This document shows, in pieces, positions 37,104 to 47,419 of a DNA stretch of 64,000 nucleotides (positions are counted from its first letter, which is position 1; each line of letters begins with the position of its first letter). A model generated the notes under the pieces. The model saw nothing but the letters and a program-made list of their open reading frames with translations, searched no databases and was not told the DNA's origin. The stretch comes from Kaistella montana (GTDB lineage Bacteria; Bacteroidota; Bacteroidia; Flavobacteriales; Weeksellaceae). A program made the translations under genes and the position numbers. The stretch lies in assembly GCF_024436175.1 (NCBI RefSeq), contig NZ_JANFQP010000002.1, forward strand, positions 1 to 64,000, written 5' to 3'.

Positions 37104-38938
37104 TATGATCTATCAATAAAGTTTCTATACCACAATTCAACACAAATCAACCGGAAAACTACTCTCTCAGAGTTGTTCCTAGTTCCAACAGAATCAATAA
37201 GGACTGCCAGCTTCTCCATATTATAAAGGTTTCTGGATTTTGATTTGTCATTCAGTAAAAGTTCTCTGATTAAATTTTTGTTAGCCCTAAAGAAAGCATC
37301 AATTGGAGACGGAAAGCCCAATTTTTTATAATCATTATAAATATGAGGTGGCAAAACATCCTTTAGTGATTCTCTAAGGATATGTTTGCCTTTACCATCA
37401 TTAATGAGGTAATCGCTTGGTAAAGTAAAACAGAAATCCACAAGTCTATAATCCATAAATGGCAGTCTGCTTTCTAAGCTGTATGCCATCGAGAGGGCGT
37501 CGCCATAATGTAGTAGGTTAACCAAAGTGGTTTGATGCGATTCTTCCAGATACTGTGTTAAAAATGAATTAGATTTGATTTCAGCTCTATCCGGATATTT
37601 ATAGTATTTTAAATTACCATCAAAAACATCCTCATATTTCAGAACATATCGCCTTAATGCCTCTCTTAACCATGAAGGGGAAAAAATTCTAAGCGACAAT
37701 ACAGCAACGCTTTTGATCCCATAATTATGATGGATAAGTTTTGCTTGTTGTATAAGTTTTCTGATTTTTAGCCTTTTTAAGTTTTCAACGAAAAAAGGTC
37801 CTGAAGCTGAGGTAATATAGCCGGCCATTAATTCATCTGCTCCTTGTCCCTCTAGTATTACCGTCACTTTTTCTTTTGATTTTTCATAAACTTTCCAAAG
37901 AGGAAAAACGGAAGGCGAAAGATGCCCTGATTCTAAATGATAAACTATCTTATTCAGGATATTTAAATATTGATCCCCATAATCAATCTCTATTGGATTG
38001 CCTTGGAGTGATAAGTGTTTATTTGTCTTTTCAGCATTTACATACTCATCATCCTTAAAACCAGGAAAATGCGCGGTAAATGTATCGTGAGACCCATTGA
38101 AAAACGTTCTCAATGCCGAAACTATGCTCGAGGAGTCTAATCCTCCCGACAAGGTAGTCCCCACCGCAACATCACTTCTCATCCTGATCTTTACTGCATC
38201 AAAAAAAATATTTTGAAAGTTAGTCTTAGCTTCCTCAAATGAAATTTTTTGAATTTTGGTAGGATAATGGTAATATTTATAAATATTAATCTTTTTATTT
38301 TCAATTACAAGGTTATGACCAGGCATTAATCGTTTTATATTTTCAAACCATGTTTCTTCTATTTCCCCACAAATACCTTCCCTGCAGAATAAACCAATGG
38401 AGTTATAATTGGGTCTTCTAAAACCTTCATCATATTCAAGAATAGCCTTTATTTCAGAACTGAAAATAAAAATATTTTCGTCAAGATAATAGTTAAAGGG
38501 TTTGACGCCAAACCGATCCCGAGAACAGAATAATTTTTCTGTTTTGGTATTGAATATAGCAAAGGACCACATTCCATTGAACCTATTTACACAGTTTTCA
38601 CCCCATTTGTCGTATGCATTAACCAATACTTCAGTATCACTACGCGTATTGAACGTGTATCCCAATTCAATTAATTCTGCTCTTATTTCAATGTAGTTGT
38701 AAATTTCTCCATTAAATACAATCCTGTAATCAGCAATTTCCATGGGTTGATTACCATCCTCTGTTAAATCAATAATTGCTAATCTGGTATGAGCTAAAGC
38801 AACAGAACCATCATTATACAAAATATTTTTTTGAAAGTCTGGCCCACGGTGATGTAGCATTCGCAACCCATTATCAATACTTTGCCTTGCTATTTTCTTA
38901 TTCTTATTGAACGAATATGCTCCTAAAATACCACACAT
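37103..38938 (-). CDS. asnB: Glutamine-dependent asparagine synthase-like amidotransferase
   Basis: This 611-residue AsnB-type enzyme has Cys2 as N-terminal nucleophile (MCGILGAYSF), the glutaminase loop LAHTRLAIIDL (near 48), a NGEIYNYIEIR segment and the synthetase PP-loop GTTLSGGLDSSSIVSAL (near 257). In polysaccharide clusters such enzymes are thought to amidate uronic acid carboxylates rather than make free asparagine. Locus B and its flank supply UDP-ManNAcA and probably UDP-GalNAcA and UDP-GlcA, which offer candidate substrates. Length agrees with the family and no catalytic residue seems lost. Confidence 0.92.
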   Translation of the reverse strand: MCGILGAYSFNKNKKIARQSIDNGLRMLHHRGPDFQKNILYNDGSVALAHTRLAIIDLTEDGNQPMEIADYRIVFNGEIYNYIEIRAELIELGYTFNTRSDTEVLVNAYDKWGENCVNRFNGMWSFAIFNTKTEKLFCSRDRFGVKPFNYYLDENIFIFSSEIKAILEYDEGFRRPNYNSIGLFCREGICGEIEETWFENIKRLMPGHNLVIENKKINIYKYYHYPTKIQKISFEEAKTNFQNIFFDAVKIRMRSDVAVGTTLSGGLDSSSIVSALRTFFNGSHDTFTAHFPGFKDDEYVNAEKTNKHLSLQGNPIEIDYGDQYLNILNKIVYHLESGHLSPSVFPLWKVYEKSKEKVTVILEGQGADELMAGYITSASGPFFVENLKRLKIRKLIQQAKLIHHNYGIKSVAVLSLRIFSPSWLREALRRYVLKYEDVFDGNLKYYKYPDRAEIKSNSFLTQYLEESHQTTLVNLLHYGDALSMAYSLESRLPFMDYRLVDFCFTLPSDYLINDGKGKHILRESLKDVLPPHIYNDYKKLGFPSPIDAFFRANKNLIRELLLNDKSKSRNLYNMEKLAVLIDSVGTRNNSERVVFRLICVELWYRNFIDRS

Positions 38939-39025
38939 TTTTTTTGAAAATTATTTGTTAGTTGAATTGAGATAATCTTTATGCTTTCAAACAAAGATAA
39001 GAAATTCAGATTATCCATATTTTTT

Positions 39026-40270
39026 TCACCTTGGTGAAACCATTTTTCTTTGATGCTGAAAACTGGCAATATAAGTGAAAGTAAAAACCAAAAGAACATT
39101 GATCAACTGTTCATAATATAATGCTCCTGATGTAACACATATTACTATCTGCTGTATTAATATTAAACTAATCCATGAAGTGGGGTTCTTAAAATGTGTG
39201 TTTAGATATGAAACTTTAATGGACTTCAATAAAACATAGAGCAACGCACATCCACCTAAAACTCCCAAACCCATCAAGGCATCCATAATAATATTATGAG
39301 AATTTACAAAGCCATTAGTCCTTATTAAGGCAAACTGTGACCCTAATAAAGGGCTCTCCGCAAATGAATCAAATGCTTCATAAAATAACAATTCCCTCCC
39401 GCTTGTGTCTCCCCCATCTACTGTTGCCCTCATTCGCAATTCTATTATGGGAGAAATCTTTCCCATCAAATGCAAAATTTTGTCAGAAAAAACAACAATA
39501 AAAAGTATTAAAAGTAAGGTAATTATTATTGACTGTATTACGTATTTGCCTCTGGCAAAAACCCAAAAAAGCAATACGATTAATAATGCAACGATGGGAC
39601 TTCTGCTACCAGCCTTTAATAAAGTAAAAACAGATAGTGCTATTATAAAAAGATAAAATATTTTTTTTTTATAACCTCCTTTTTTCCTTTGTAACATAAA
39701 TAATGAAAGTATCACTCCCATAGCTCCGATGTGACCAAATGTAATGGTATTAACTGCTATAGAAGCACCAACCCTGTCTGCAACTTCTCCTGGATTCAAA
39801 ATTTGGCTATCAATATTAAATAATGCAGTTACTAATATTAAAGATACGCCTCCTATGATCCAAGACAATGCTAAATCTGTATTGATAAAGTAAAAACTTT
39901 TCTGTATGGCATACATGGGCAGCAAGCATATGCAGAAAATATAAAGCCATAACTGACTAACATCACTTAATAAAACATCTGATCGCAAATTTACATCATA
40001 ATAAACCCTTGCAATGAAAAACATCCAAAATACCCAAAAAATATTTAATGCCAGAACCTTCTGTACACCTTTAACTTTATAATTGAGTAATAAAACCATA
40101 ATTGCAATGACTAAAGCCAGTGCCCTATATGGAACTGTAACCATACGAGATATACCTTCTATATCAGCAGTCGCAGGAAGAAATAGACTCGCGGCTAACG
40201 GATAGCCTACAAAGCACAAAACGAAGTTAGTTGTGCTGAGGTAAACATTTATTCGTGATGAAGACTTCAA
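39026..40270 (-). CDS. wzy: O-antigen polymerase/ligase family protein (Wzy)
   Basis: This 414-residue protein has about eleven hydrophobic segments and a periplasmic loop with SGRELLFYEAFDSFAESPLL and NGFVNSHNIIMDALMGLGVL. The latter is the H-N motif region of the Wzy_C/O-antigen ligase family. It is the only polymerase-like gene of locus B and lies among glycosyltransferase genes, so Wzy is favoured over a WaaL ligase. It differs in fold type from the EpsG-like polymerase of locus A. The GT2 gene upstream overlaps by 4 bases. Confidence 0.85.
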   Translation of the reverse strand: MKSSSRINVYLSTTNFVLCFVGYPLAASLFLPATADIEGISRMVTVPYRALALVIAIMVLLLNYKVKGVQKVLALNIFWVFWMFFIARVYYDVNLRSDVLLSDVSQLWLYIFCICLLPMYAIQKSFYFINTDLALSWIIGGVSLILVTALFNIDSQILNPGEVADRVGASIAVNTITFGHIGAMGVILSLFMLQRKKGGYKKKIFYLFIIALSVFTLLKAGSRSPIVALLIVLLFWVFARGKYVIQSIIITLLLILFIVVFSDKILHLMGKISPIIELRMRATVDGGDTSGRELLFYEAFDSFAESPLLGSQFALIRTNGFVNSHNIIMDALMGLGVLGGCALLYVLLKSIKVSYLNTHFKNPTSWISLILIQQIVICVTSGALYYEQLINVLLVFTFTYIASFQHQRKMVSPR

Positions 40271-41274
40271 AATTTTGAAATTAAGAGTTTTATAAAATTC
40301 TTGACTAGGGCTACATATCTAACTTTAAAGCGAAATAGTAAATTGTAGTTAATGGCAAACAATGCTTTTTTTAAAATATAAGGACATTCCTTGAAAAATT
40401 CACGACTGTCCTTAATTTCTATGGAAATTTCATGTAAAAGTTTTTTATAAATATCTTGATACTGAGCGTAAGAGTCAGAAATTACAATATGTTCCAGAAT
40501 ACTTAGACGGACTTTTACACGTTCTCCTGGCAAATGCTGAATAAGTTCTGTATAATTTTTTTTAATGATCGTCGCTAAGGAATCCACTGCATCAATTGCA
40601 GCCAAATGTTTTGGGGTAAATACGCTCCTTTCAGTACTTCCCATTCTTAAATTCCAATTATACAAACTCTTTCCCACATATACAGCTGTTTTCACATTCA
40701 CAAAAATAAGGGGCAACACGAATGCATCTTCTGCAACTCTTAAGGAAGGAAACCTAACATTTTCAAATAGTACTTTACTATAAAGTTTATTGCACGGGCC
40801 ACTGGAAATTAAGGGGGTTAATATATAAGTTTCCATGAGCGAAAATTTGCTGAAAACTCTTTTGGGAGTAGTGTGTAAATTGGTGGGTGCTAGTTTTATA
40901 TTTCGAAATACTTTGTATCCACAAATAGCTAATTCGGCATTATGGTTAACGCAATTATGGTATAGTACCTCATACATATCAGGCTCAATATAATCATCAC
41001 TGTCAACAAATCCTATATACTCACCCTTTGCGTAATCTAGACCATAGTTCCTAGCTGTACCTTGGCCTCCATTTTCCTTTCGCAGCAACACTACTCTATT
41101 GTCTGTTGCAGCAAACGATTGAGATATCAAATAACTTTGATCGGTCGAACCATCATCAATTAAAATCAGTTCAAAATCGAAAAATCTTTGATTTAATATA
41201 CTAGAAATACATTTTTTAAGATATAATTCTGCATTATAGTAGGGTACGATGATTGAGATTTTGGGATTAGTCAT
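40267..41274 (-). CDS. Glycosyltransferase family 2
   Basis: This 335-residue enzyme shows a canonical GT2 domain: ISIIVPYYNAELYLKKCISS, LIDDGSTDQSY, ARNYGLDYAKGEYIGFVDSD (the last two residues start the DSDDY metal motif near 92) and a C-terminal helical part. The pattern is like EpsJ/WcaA-type transferases. It overlaps wzy by 4 bases and the pyruvyltransferase gene by 8 bases. Confidence 0.92.
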   Translation of the reverse strand: MTNPKISIIVPYYNAELYLKKCISSILNQRFFDFELILIDDGSTDQSYLISQSFAATDNRVVLLRKENGGQGTARNYGLDYAKGEYIGFVDSDDYIEPDMYEVLYHNCVNHNAELAICGYKVFRNIKLAPTNLHTTPKRVFSKFSLMETYILTPLISSGPCNKLYSKVLFENVRFPSLRVAEDAFVLPLIFVNVKTAVYVGKSLYNWNLRMGSTERSVFTPKHLAAIDAVDSLATIIKKNYTELIQHLPGERVKVRLSILEHIVISDSYAQYQDIYKKLLHEISIEIKDSREFFKECPYILKKALFAINYNLLFRFKVRYVALVKNFIKLLISKF

Positions 41275-42379
41275 TGAAATAGCTATCTAAAATTTTAAAT
41301 TGGTTATCCTTGTCTTCCAGATATTGTTGTACATTAAAATGATTTGCTAATATCTCATCAAAAGCAACATCTACATTAGTGCTTACAAGCGTTTCAATAT
41401 CTTTATAACTGCCTGTAAAATTCATATCATCCAAAACATTTACTAATTTTCTACTGTAAGAGATAGGATATGTGTTAATGCCATAAATTAAACCCAATAT
41501 CATACCATGAAATCTGGAAGTAACCACATACGAATTGGTCGAAAAATGGTGTAAAAATTGATCAATTTTTCTGCCTTCATAATTAATAATGTCTATATTT
41601 TCTTTAGAAATTGCAAGAGAATATATTTCTTCCATTGCTTTTTCATCACCTTCAGATTTACAAAAGGCATACATTGTAACTTCATAACCATGATCTGAAA
41701 ACTTGCTGATGAGCTGGGAGAGAAAGAGGTTATAAATAGTAGAAAACTCTTTTAATGCAGGTCTCCTAGTTAAAGATATCGGCACAACTCCTACTTTTTT
41801 TGGATCCTTTTTAACATGTTCATTTATAATATTGAAAACTACATCCGGAGCAAGTCGTACAGTTGAAATATCCGGAAATAAACCATATGAATATGCATCG
41901 CGAAAACAAACATCAGTACTTGATGAAAATATCTTCCTGAAGAATTCTAAATATTCTTTGTTCCGGTATGGTCCAAAGTTTCCTCCTATAATAAACTTTG
42001 GTTTCTTTTTAAAAACGTCATAAACAATGTTGTAAAAGCTTTTTTTCAAATACTCACTCTTTCCTTCCATAAAAAGAGATCCTCCTATTACGAGAAATGC
42101 AGAAAAAGAAGGTTCCATTTTCTTAAATATATTTTTCAGTCTCTTCAGATAGATGAAAAAGGCTATTTTCGAGCTGAAGTAATTGGATACCGCAAAATTA
42201 ATTCTTCCCAGTTTCGGAAGTCCTATAATATGGGCGTTCTCATAACTTTCCAAAAATTCGTACCGATCAGTTTCGTGCAGGAAGTAGAACTGAACATGGG
42301 GGTACCTTTCAAGCAGGATCTTCGCAAAAAGATCATCACCTAAATTATCGGCTAAATAGATATGTACTAAAACTTTCAT
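41267..42379 (-). CDS. Polysaccharide pyruvyl transferase family protein
   Basis: This 370-residue protein has the GT-B-like PS_pyruv_trans layout. The N-terminus VLVHIYLADNLGDDLFAKIL has the NxGD element, FLVIGGSLFMEGKSE (near 96) the GGG/S loop, and SYVVTSRFHGMILGLIYGI (near 297) the conserved RFH motif. These enzymes transfer pyruvate from phosphoenolpyruvate to form ketals on sugars such as ManNAc, Gal or GlcNAc, adding negative charge. Some family members have other roles, so the ketal is likely but unproven. Confidence 0.88.
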   Translation of the reverse strand: MKVLVHIYLADNLGDDLFAKILLERYPHVQFYFLHETDRYEFLESYENAHIIGLPKLGRINFAVSNYFSSKIAFFIYLKRLKNIFKKMEPSFSAFLVIGGSLFMEGKSEYLKKSFYNIVYDVFKKKPKFIIGGNFGPYRNKEYLEFFRKIFSSSTDVCFRDAYSYGLFPDISTVRLAPDVVFNIINEHVKKDPKKVGVVPISLTRRPALKEFSTIYNLFLSQLISKFSDHGYEVTMYAFCKSEGDEKAMEEIYSLAISKENIDIINYEGRKIDQFLHHFSTNSYVVTSRFHGMILGLIYGINTYPISYSRKLVNVLDDMNFTGSYKDIETLVSTNVDVAFDEILANHFNVQQYLEDKDNQFKILDSYFND

Positions 42380-42419
42380 TTTTTATTATTGCTTATTTAA
42401 AGCGACAGAGTTATGAAAA

Positions 42420-43346
42420 TTAAAACCTCATTTTTACTACCAATCGTAATGCAATGAGTTTTAATCTCTTCACATATCGATTAACAGGAGAATATTGAAG
42501 TTCCCTTCTCTTTAACTCATAAGTAATTATATTTAATAATTTTTTAAACTGCCTCTCAGAAATAATTCCTATTTCTAATGCGTACTGAACATCTTTAAGA
42601 TATTGCAAAATTATCTGGATATGTGACATTTTCATCAGGTTACTAGGCGTAGATACATTAGATTGATGCCGTCTGTAAAAGATAAAATTTTCATTTAGTC
42701 GCAGAGCTTTCCCTAATAATAGTGCCCGGAGTACTAAAATTGAATCCTCCGTTGGGCATTGCTTAGCTATTGGGTGGAAAGACTGTACCAACTCCTTCCT
42801 TATCATTCTGCCAGGAGCAAATGTACTTATGGGTCGAAGATTTATATAATCGTCCAAAGAGAACAATTTACGGTAACCTATAAGATGGCTTGCTATCCCT
42901 TTTACCTCATCCATTTCGTTAACAATGGTTCCGTTAAAGTCAAGCAGCATCACATTTTCTTCTTCAAAATGCTTAAGAGCCAATTCTATATAATCCAATT
43001 TTATCATATCGTCGCCACCCAAAGTAATTAAGAAGTCCCCAGTTGCTAAGTCGCGAAATGTTTTATTGAAGTTTCCTGCTAATCCCACATTCACAGTATT
43101 GCGATTCATAACAACAGTATGAATGGTTTTCGTAGATAAAACGATATCTTCAACAATCTTGTAGGTTTTATCCGTAGAGCAGTCATCAGAAATTAAGATC
43201 TCAAGATTTTCATACTTCAATGCGAGAACACTGTGCAATGATCTCGCAATAAACAATTCATGGTTATAGGTTAGGATTCCTACTGAAACTTTTCTCTTCA
43301 ACTTTTTATTTTTTAAATTTACTTTTAACAATTTCAAGTAAACCAA
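42420..43346 (-). CDS. Glycosyltransferase family 2
   Basis: This 308-residue protein has VSVGILTYNHELFIARSLHS and ISDDCSTDKTYKIV near the N-terminus and DFLITLGGDDMIKLDYIE (near 110) as metal site. A start at 43346 overlaps the flippase gene by 41 bases; no later Met occurs before the catalytic domain, so the real start may be an alternative codon inside the first 20 residues (MVYLKLLKVNLKNKK). The second half is helical and may bind the lipid-linked acceptor. Confidence 0.9.
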   Translation of the reverse strand: MVYLKLLKVNLKNKKLKRKVSVGILTYNHELFIARSLHSVLALKYENLEILISDDCSTDKTYKIVEDIVLSTKTIHTVVMNRNTVNVGLAGNFNKTFRDLATGDFLITLGGDDMIKLDYIELALKHFEEENVMLLDFNGTIVNEMDEVKGIASHLIGYRKLFSLDDYINLRPISTFAPGRMIRKELVQSFHPIAKQCPTEDSILVLRALLLGKALRLNENFIFYRRHQSNVSTPSNLMKMSHIQIILQYLKDVQYALEIGIISERQFKKLLNIITYELKRRELQYSPVNRYVKRLKLIALRLVVKMRF

Positions 43347-44784
43347 TTCTCTTATTTACCTTGTAAAACGAAAAAATAGTTATAGCAACGATAATAGGAG
43401 TTCCAATTAGGTATACAAGTTGGTCTCCAAGTCTTACCGATAAAACAAAGCAAAGTATCCCAACGGACAAATTGATGATAAAGGTTTGTATATTATTTCT
43501 TTCAAGTTTGAAGCCGTAACACTTTTTAGCAAAAAAATATATCTGTAAAAAATGCAAAATATACCCTATTAAAAAACTTATCCCAAGTCCCTTAAGACCA
43601 AAATAATAATATCCTAAAACATTAAGACCTAGTAAGTATAAATTTGCAATAAATTCGTTCCAAAAATAATGTCTGGAATTTCCTTTCACTAAAAGTAGTA
43701 ACCCGATAGCCCAGCTCAAAGATTGGAAATAAATGGCCATGATTCCCCAATGTATCATATCAGTTATTGGTAAAAATTTACTCGAATATAATGCAATCAC
43801 AATCCAATTGATAAAAATTAGAAAAATACAGATTAATGGAGATAAGATATACACTGCTATTTCGATCTGCTGATTAATTAATTCATTGCACTTATTTTGG
43901 TCTTTGTTCACTTCCGCTAGACGAGGGTAATAGTCAGTAAGCATAGCAGAAAAGACCATCCCTACATATGTGTTGATAATTGCGAAACCAGCATTATAAA
44001 ACCCTACTTCAGCGATTCCACCTATATTGGAAATATAAATTCTGACAATGTAAGAAGTACCTATAGTAATAAAACTGCTGAGGCTGAGGATAAAACCAAG
44101 TTTTAACATGGGTCTTCCCTTCTGAAATGCCAGCTTTAATGAGACAGCAGCTGTAGTAAAATTTAGTTTTCTGGCGAAATAGTACTGAACGATTAATGCG
44201 GCAAAAGAAGAAAGAATAATGGCAGGCACTATACTGTCAGTTCCAAAAAGATAGTATAGAGGTAAAGAAATCACCAATCCCAAAACAGAGGAATAAATTC
44301 CCGCTTTTGCTAACAATGTAATCTCCCTCAGACCCTGCATTAAAACCAACTGCCCCACTGTTATTTGATTCACCAATAAAGTTATAGATAAAGCAACAAA
44401 TGGCAGGGTGTAATCATAGTTTCCAAAGGTCAGATTGCTTAACAATGGAGATAATATAATGGTGACTACAAATCCAAATGTTCCTGTTATCCAGATAAGT
44501 TTCCGAACAACAGATATTGTCTCTTTAATTTCAAAATTATTTTGAGAATTATTTGATTCTGAAATACTTCTTACAGCGCTAGAAGCCAAGCCAAAATTTG
44601 TTGCAGAAGCTACTAGTGAAAGAGTAGAATTAAATAATCCCATCAATCCTATTCCAGTTGGACCTAGCAGTACTGCGACTCCTTTTGAGCGAAGTAATTG
44701 AATTACAATATTAAGCAGTTGTACCCCTCCGAAAATGGAAGTTGCTTTTACAATTTCTTTATATGATGATTTAGATTCCTTCAC
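43306..44784 (-). CDS. wzx: O-antigen/EPS flippase Wzx, locus B
   Basis: This 492-residue protein has about fourteen hydrophobic segments. IFGGVQLLNIVIQLLRSKGV then LLGPTGIGLMGLFNS near the N-terminus matches O-antigen translocases of the MOP superfamily. It should move the locus B repeat unit across the inner membrane. It shares only the general fold pattern with the locus A flippase, consistent with a different repeat unit. Its start overlaps the acetyltransferase stop by 4 bases. Confidence 0.92.
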   Translation of the reverse strand: MKESKSSYKEIVKATSIFGGVQLLNIVIQLLRSKGVAVLLGPTGIGLMGLFNSTLSLVASATNFGLASSAVRSISESNNSQNNFEIKETISVVRKLIWITGTFGFVVTIILSPLLSNLTFGNYDYTLPFVALSITLLVNQITVGQLVLMQGLREITLLAKAGIYSSVLGLVISLPLYYLFGTDSIVPAIILSSFAALIVQYYFARKLNFTTAAVSLKLAFQKGRPMLKLGFILSLSSFITIGTSYIVRIYISNIGGIAEVGFYNAGFAIINTYVGMVFSAMLTDYYPRLAEVNKDQNKCNELINQQIEIAVYILSPLICIFLIFINWIVIALYSSKFLPITDMIHWGIMAIYFQSLSWAIGLLLLVKGNSRHYFWNEFIANLYLLGLNVLGYYYFGLKGLGISFLIGYILHFLQIYFFAKKCYGFKLERNNIQTFIINLSVGILCFVLSVRLGDQLVYLIGTPIIVAITIFSFYKVNKRIGLLEIVKSKFKK

Positions 44785-45365
44785 AATGATTTTAGAATTT
44801 TCGCCGGTACACCACCAATAAGTACATTTTCGGGAAAAACTCCATTTACTATAGCTCCCGTACCAATAATAGTATTTTTTCCAACCTTAGAATTTTTCAG
44901 GATAGTAACATTATTTCCTATCCATACATTTTCCCCAATATCCACCGTCCCAATTTCTCCAACTTTATTTCTATTTTCGGGATCGGTTCCGTGTGCTTCA
45001 AAATCTGTAATCATTATTCCTTGTCCTATGCGCGTATGACTTCCAATACTAATTTTATTTGCTGCACAGATGAAAATATTGTTGTTTGTGAATACATTAT
45101 CTCCAATAATAATTTCTGCATCCTTATAGCGCGCTTGAAATTCAATACTTCCATTTCTCCAAAACCCTCCGATTCTATATCCAAAGCCACAGTTTTTCCC
45201 AATCGTTATCCGTCCAACACCGGTAATCTCTGTTTTCTGTTGATAAATTGGATTAGTGGCGCAAGAGTATTTTGCCCTCGAAAAAAGATTAGGATAAATA
45301 AAATACTTCCACCTGCTAAATGATGAATGTAGTTTAAAATGGATTAACAAAAGATAGGATTTCAT
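44781..45365 (-). CDS. Left-handed beta-helix O-acetyltransferase
   Basis: This 194-residue protein carries hexapeptide repeats such as IGKNCGFGYRI, IIGDNVFTNNNIFICAAN and IGENVWIGNNVTILKNSKVG. The segment VWIGNNVTILKNSKVGKNTI and the end FPENVLIGGVPAKILKSL are typical of the WcaF/NodL/maltose acetyltransferase group that O-acetylates sugars. It precedes wzx, so it probably decorates the repeat unit before or during export. It is unlike the shorter FdtC-type acetyltransferases of the cassette, which act on an amino sugar nucleotide. Confidence 0.85.
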   Translation of the reverse strand: MKSYLLLIHFKLHSSFSRWKYFIYPNLFSRAKYSCATNPIYQQKTEITGVGRITIGKNCGFGYRIGGFWRNGSIEFQARYKDAEIIIGDNVFTNNNIFICAANKISIGSHTRIGQGIMITDFEAHGTDPENRNKVGEIGTVDIGENVWIGNNVTILKNSKVGKNTIIGTGAIVNGVFPENVLIGGVPAKILKSL

Positions 45366-45372
45366 ATGAATA

Positions 45373-46473
45373 TTAAAATTTGTTAAGCAGATGAATTACT
45401 TTCTGCACTTCTTCACTAGTCATCACCGGACTTATTGGCAAGCTCAATACTTCTTCATGGATCTTTTCCGAAATAGGGAAAGATAAATTGTTCCATTCTT
45501 TGTATGCTTCTTGCTTGTGGGGCGGAATCGGATAATGAATTAAAGTCTGTACCCCGTTTTCCGTTAAGTAATTTTGTAGCTTTTCACGTTCGTCAGTTCG
45601 GATGATAAACACATGCCACACATGCTCTGCTTCGCTTTCGGGATTTTCTGGAAGAATGATATTCGGATTTTTGATTTCCACAATGTAGCGTTTTGCGATT
45701 TCTCTTCTTCGGTTATTTTCAGCATCAATGTATTTCAATTTAACGCCCAATACCGCTGCCTGAATTTCATCTAACCTTGAATTAAGTCCTTGATAAATAT
45801 TGACATATTTTTGGTTGGAACCATAATTCGCCAAAGCCCGAATCGTTTTTGCTAATTCCTCATCATTGGTGGACACACCTCCTGCATCTCCTAGCGCTCC
45901 AAGGTTTTTGCCCGGATAGAAGCTGAAACCCGCTGCATCTCCTAAATTTCCAGTTTTTACGCCGTTCCATTCCGCGCCAATGGCTTGTGCATTGTCTTCA
46001 ATGATTTTTAAGCCATGCGCTGTTGCACGGTTTTTTAATGTTTCAGAGAACACCACTCGTCCATACAAGTGAACGATTAAAATCCCTTTGGTTTTGGAGG
46101 TAATTTTCTCTTCAATTTTTGCAATATCAATATTATATGTACTGAGGTCAGGCTCTACCAAAACCGGCACCAACCCATTATCTGAAATTGCCAGGATAGA
46201 AGCTATATAAGTATTTGCAGGAACAAGAATTTCATCTCCTTTTTGCATGATGCCCATTTCAATATAACCTCGTAGGATAAGACGAAGTGCATCCAAACCA
46301 TTGGCTACCCCAATCGCTTGCTTTGCTCCGATATAGACAGCTAGTTGCTCTTCAAAAGCTTTCACTTCATTTCCCATGAGATACCAACCGGAACGGAAAG
46401 TCTGCAATAATTTTTCTTCAATTTCCTGCTGGTGTGCAAGATTGATTTTCTGAAGGTCGAGGAATTTAATCAT
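45373..46473 (-). CDS. dTDP-3-keto-6-deoxyhexose 3-aminotransferase (FdtB/QdtB type), locus B copy
   Basis: This 366-residue enzyme is nearly identical to the one at 9989-11089. Substitutions include Asp46 to Val (LADYIG to LAVYIG), Leu149 to Arg, Ile170 to Asn and Thr to Ser in GGVTTND. The PLP lysine 189 and surrounding motif [17 protein letters not shown] are unchanged, so both copies should be active. The last 14 residues differ ([14 protein letters not shown] against [14 protein letters not shown]), suggesting that the shared tract ends there. It follows the acetyltransferase gene of the same cassette by 51 bases. Confidence 0.93.
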   Translation of the reverse strand: MIKFLDLQKINLAHQQEIEEKLLQTFRSGWYLMGNEVKAFEEQLAVYIGAKQAIGVANGLDALRLILRGYIEMGIMQKGDEILVPANTYIASILAISDNGLVPVLVEPDLSTYNIDIAKIEEKITSKTKGILIVHLYGRVVFSETLKNRATAHGLKIIEDNAQAIGAEWNGVKTGNLGDAAGFSFYPGKNLGALGDAGGVSTNDEELAKTIRALANYGSNQKYVNIYQGLNSRLDEIQAAVLGVKLKYIDAENNRRREIAKRYIVEIKNPNIILPENPESEAEHVWHVFIIRTDEREKLQNYLTENGVQTLIHYPIPPHKQEAYKEWNNLSFPISEKIHEEVLSLPISPVMTSEEVQKVIHLLNKF

Positions 46474-46524
46474 ATAATTATCGGTTGATTTTCAATCAAA
46501 AAAATGATTCCATTTTAGACTTAA

Positions 46525-47010
46525 TTAATAATAGGTAATTTTCCCATCAGGGGAAATAATCCCTTTTTGTTTTGCAGGATTACCAAACCAAACTGTATTG
46601 GCGGGAACATCCTTGGTTACTACACTTCCTGCACCAATTAATGCATTTTCTCCTATTGTATTTCCGGCAACAATGGTTGCATTAGCTCCTATGGATGCTC
46701 CTTTCTTTACTAAGGTTTTTGCAAAAGCTTCAGGATATTGTTTTGATCGCGGCACTAAATCATTAGTAAAAGTGACATTAGGTCCTATAAACACATTGTC
46801 TTCCAATTTTACTCCGTCCCAAATCTGTACACCCGGTTTAATGGTAACATTATTGCCAATTTTCACATCATTCTCTATCAATACATGACAATTGATATTA
46901 CAATTATCGCCAATTACCGCATCTTTTAAAATCACGCAGAATTGCCAAACGAAGGTGCTTTCGCCAATTTGCTCTGTTTGAACATCGGCAAGGGGATGTA
47001 TTTTAGCCAT
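46525..47010 (-). CDS. Left-handed beta-helix N-acetyltransferase (FdtC/QdtC type), locus B copy
   Basis: A 161-residue hexapeptide-repeat protein, about 97% identical to the locus A twin; differences include [10 protein letters not shown] versus [10 protein letters not shown] and the end SHDGKITYF versus SPDGKITYY. The function inferred is 3-N-acetylation of the dTDP-amino sugar made by the neighbouring aminotransferase. The start overlaps the upstream cupin gene by 8 bases as in locus A. Confidence 0.9.
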   Translation of the reverse strand: MAKIHPLADVQTEQIGESTFVWQFCVILKDAVIGDNCNINCHVLIENDVKIGNNVTIKPGVQIWDGVKLEDNVFIGPNVTFTNDLVPRSKQYPEAFAKTLVKKGASIGANATIVAGNTIGENALIGAGSVVTKDVPANTVWFGNPAKQKGIISPDGKITYY

Positions 47011-47419
47011 TTCTGAAATTTAAAAAGTCTTCGTAATTTCTAAGATAATCACTTTCGTTATATGAGTGGGAAGCTAACACCAAACAAATCGCTCCGGAAG
47101 AAAAATTAATTTCTGACGCCCATACTCCGGGTGGTATATGCAATCCCATATTGGGACGATTGAGGAACACTTGTCTTTGATAAGTTCCATCATCAAGACT
47201 CACTTCAAAACTACCACTTGCAGCAATAAGAAATTGATGACATTCTTTATGGGCATGCGCGCCTCTGCTCTCACCTCCTGCAATATCATAAAGATAAAAT
47301 ACTCTTTTCACATCAAAAGGAAAAGCAGAATTATTTTCAACAACTGTAAGATTTCCTTCCGCAAAATGAATTTTGCCGAGATCAATAACTGAACAGTCAA
47401 ATATAGATTTATTGCTCAT
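47003..47419 (-). CDS. FdtA/QdtA-family cupin (second of pair), locus B
   Basis: This 138-residue cupin starts at the ATG of [11 protein letters not shown], matching its locus A twin; a longer frame to 47470 is possible but lies inside the upstream gene. Five of 138 residues differ from locus A, and the active-site block [18 protein letters not shown] is identical. It would isomerise dTDP-4-keto-6-deoxyglucose to a 3-keto form. Confidence 0.9.
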   Translation of the reverse strand: MSNKSIFDCSVIDLGKIHFAEGNLTVVENNSAFPFDVKRVFYLYDIAGGESRGAHAHKECHQFLIAASGSFEVSLDDGTYQRQVFLNRPNMGLHIPPGVWASEINFSSGAICLVLASHSYNESDYLRNYEDFLNFRNG

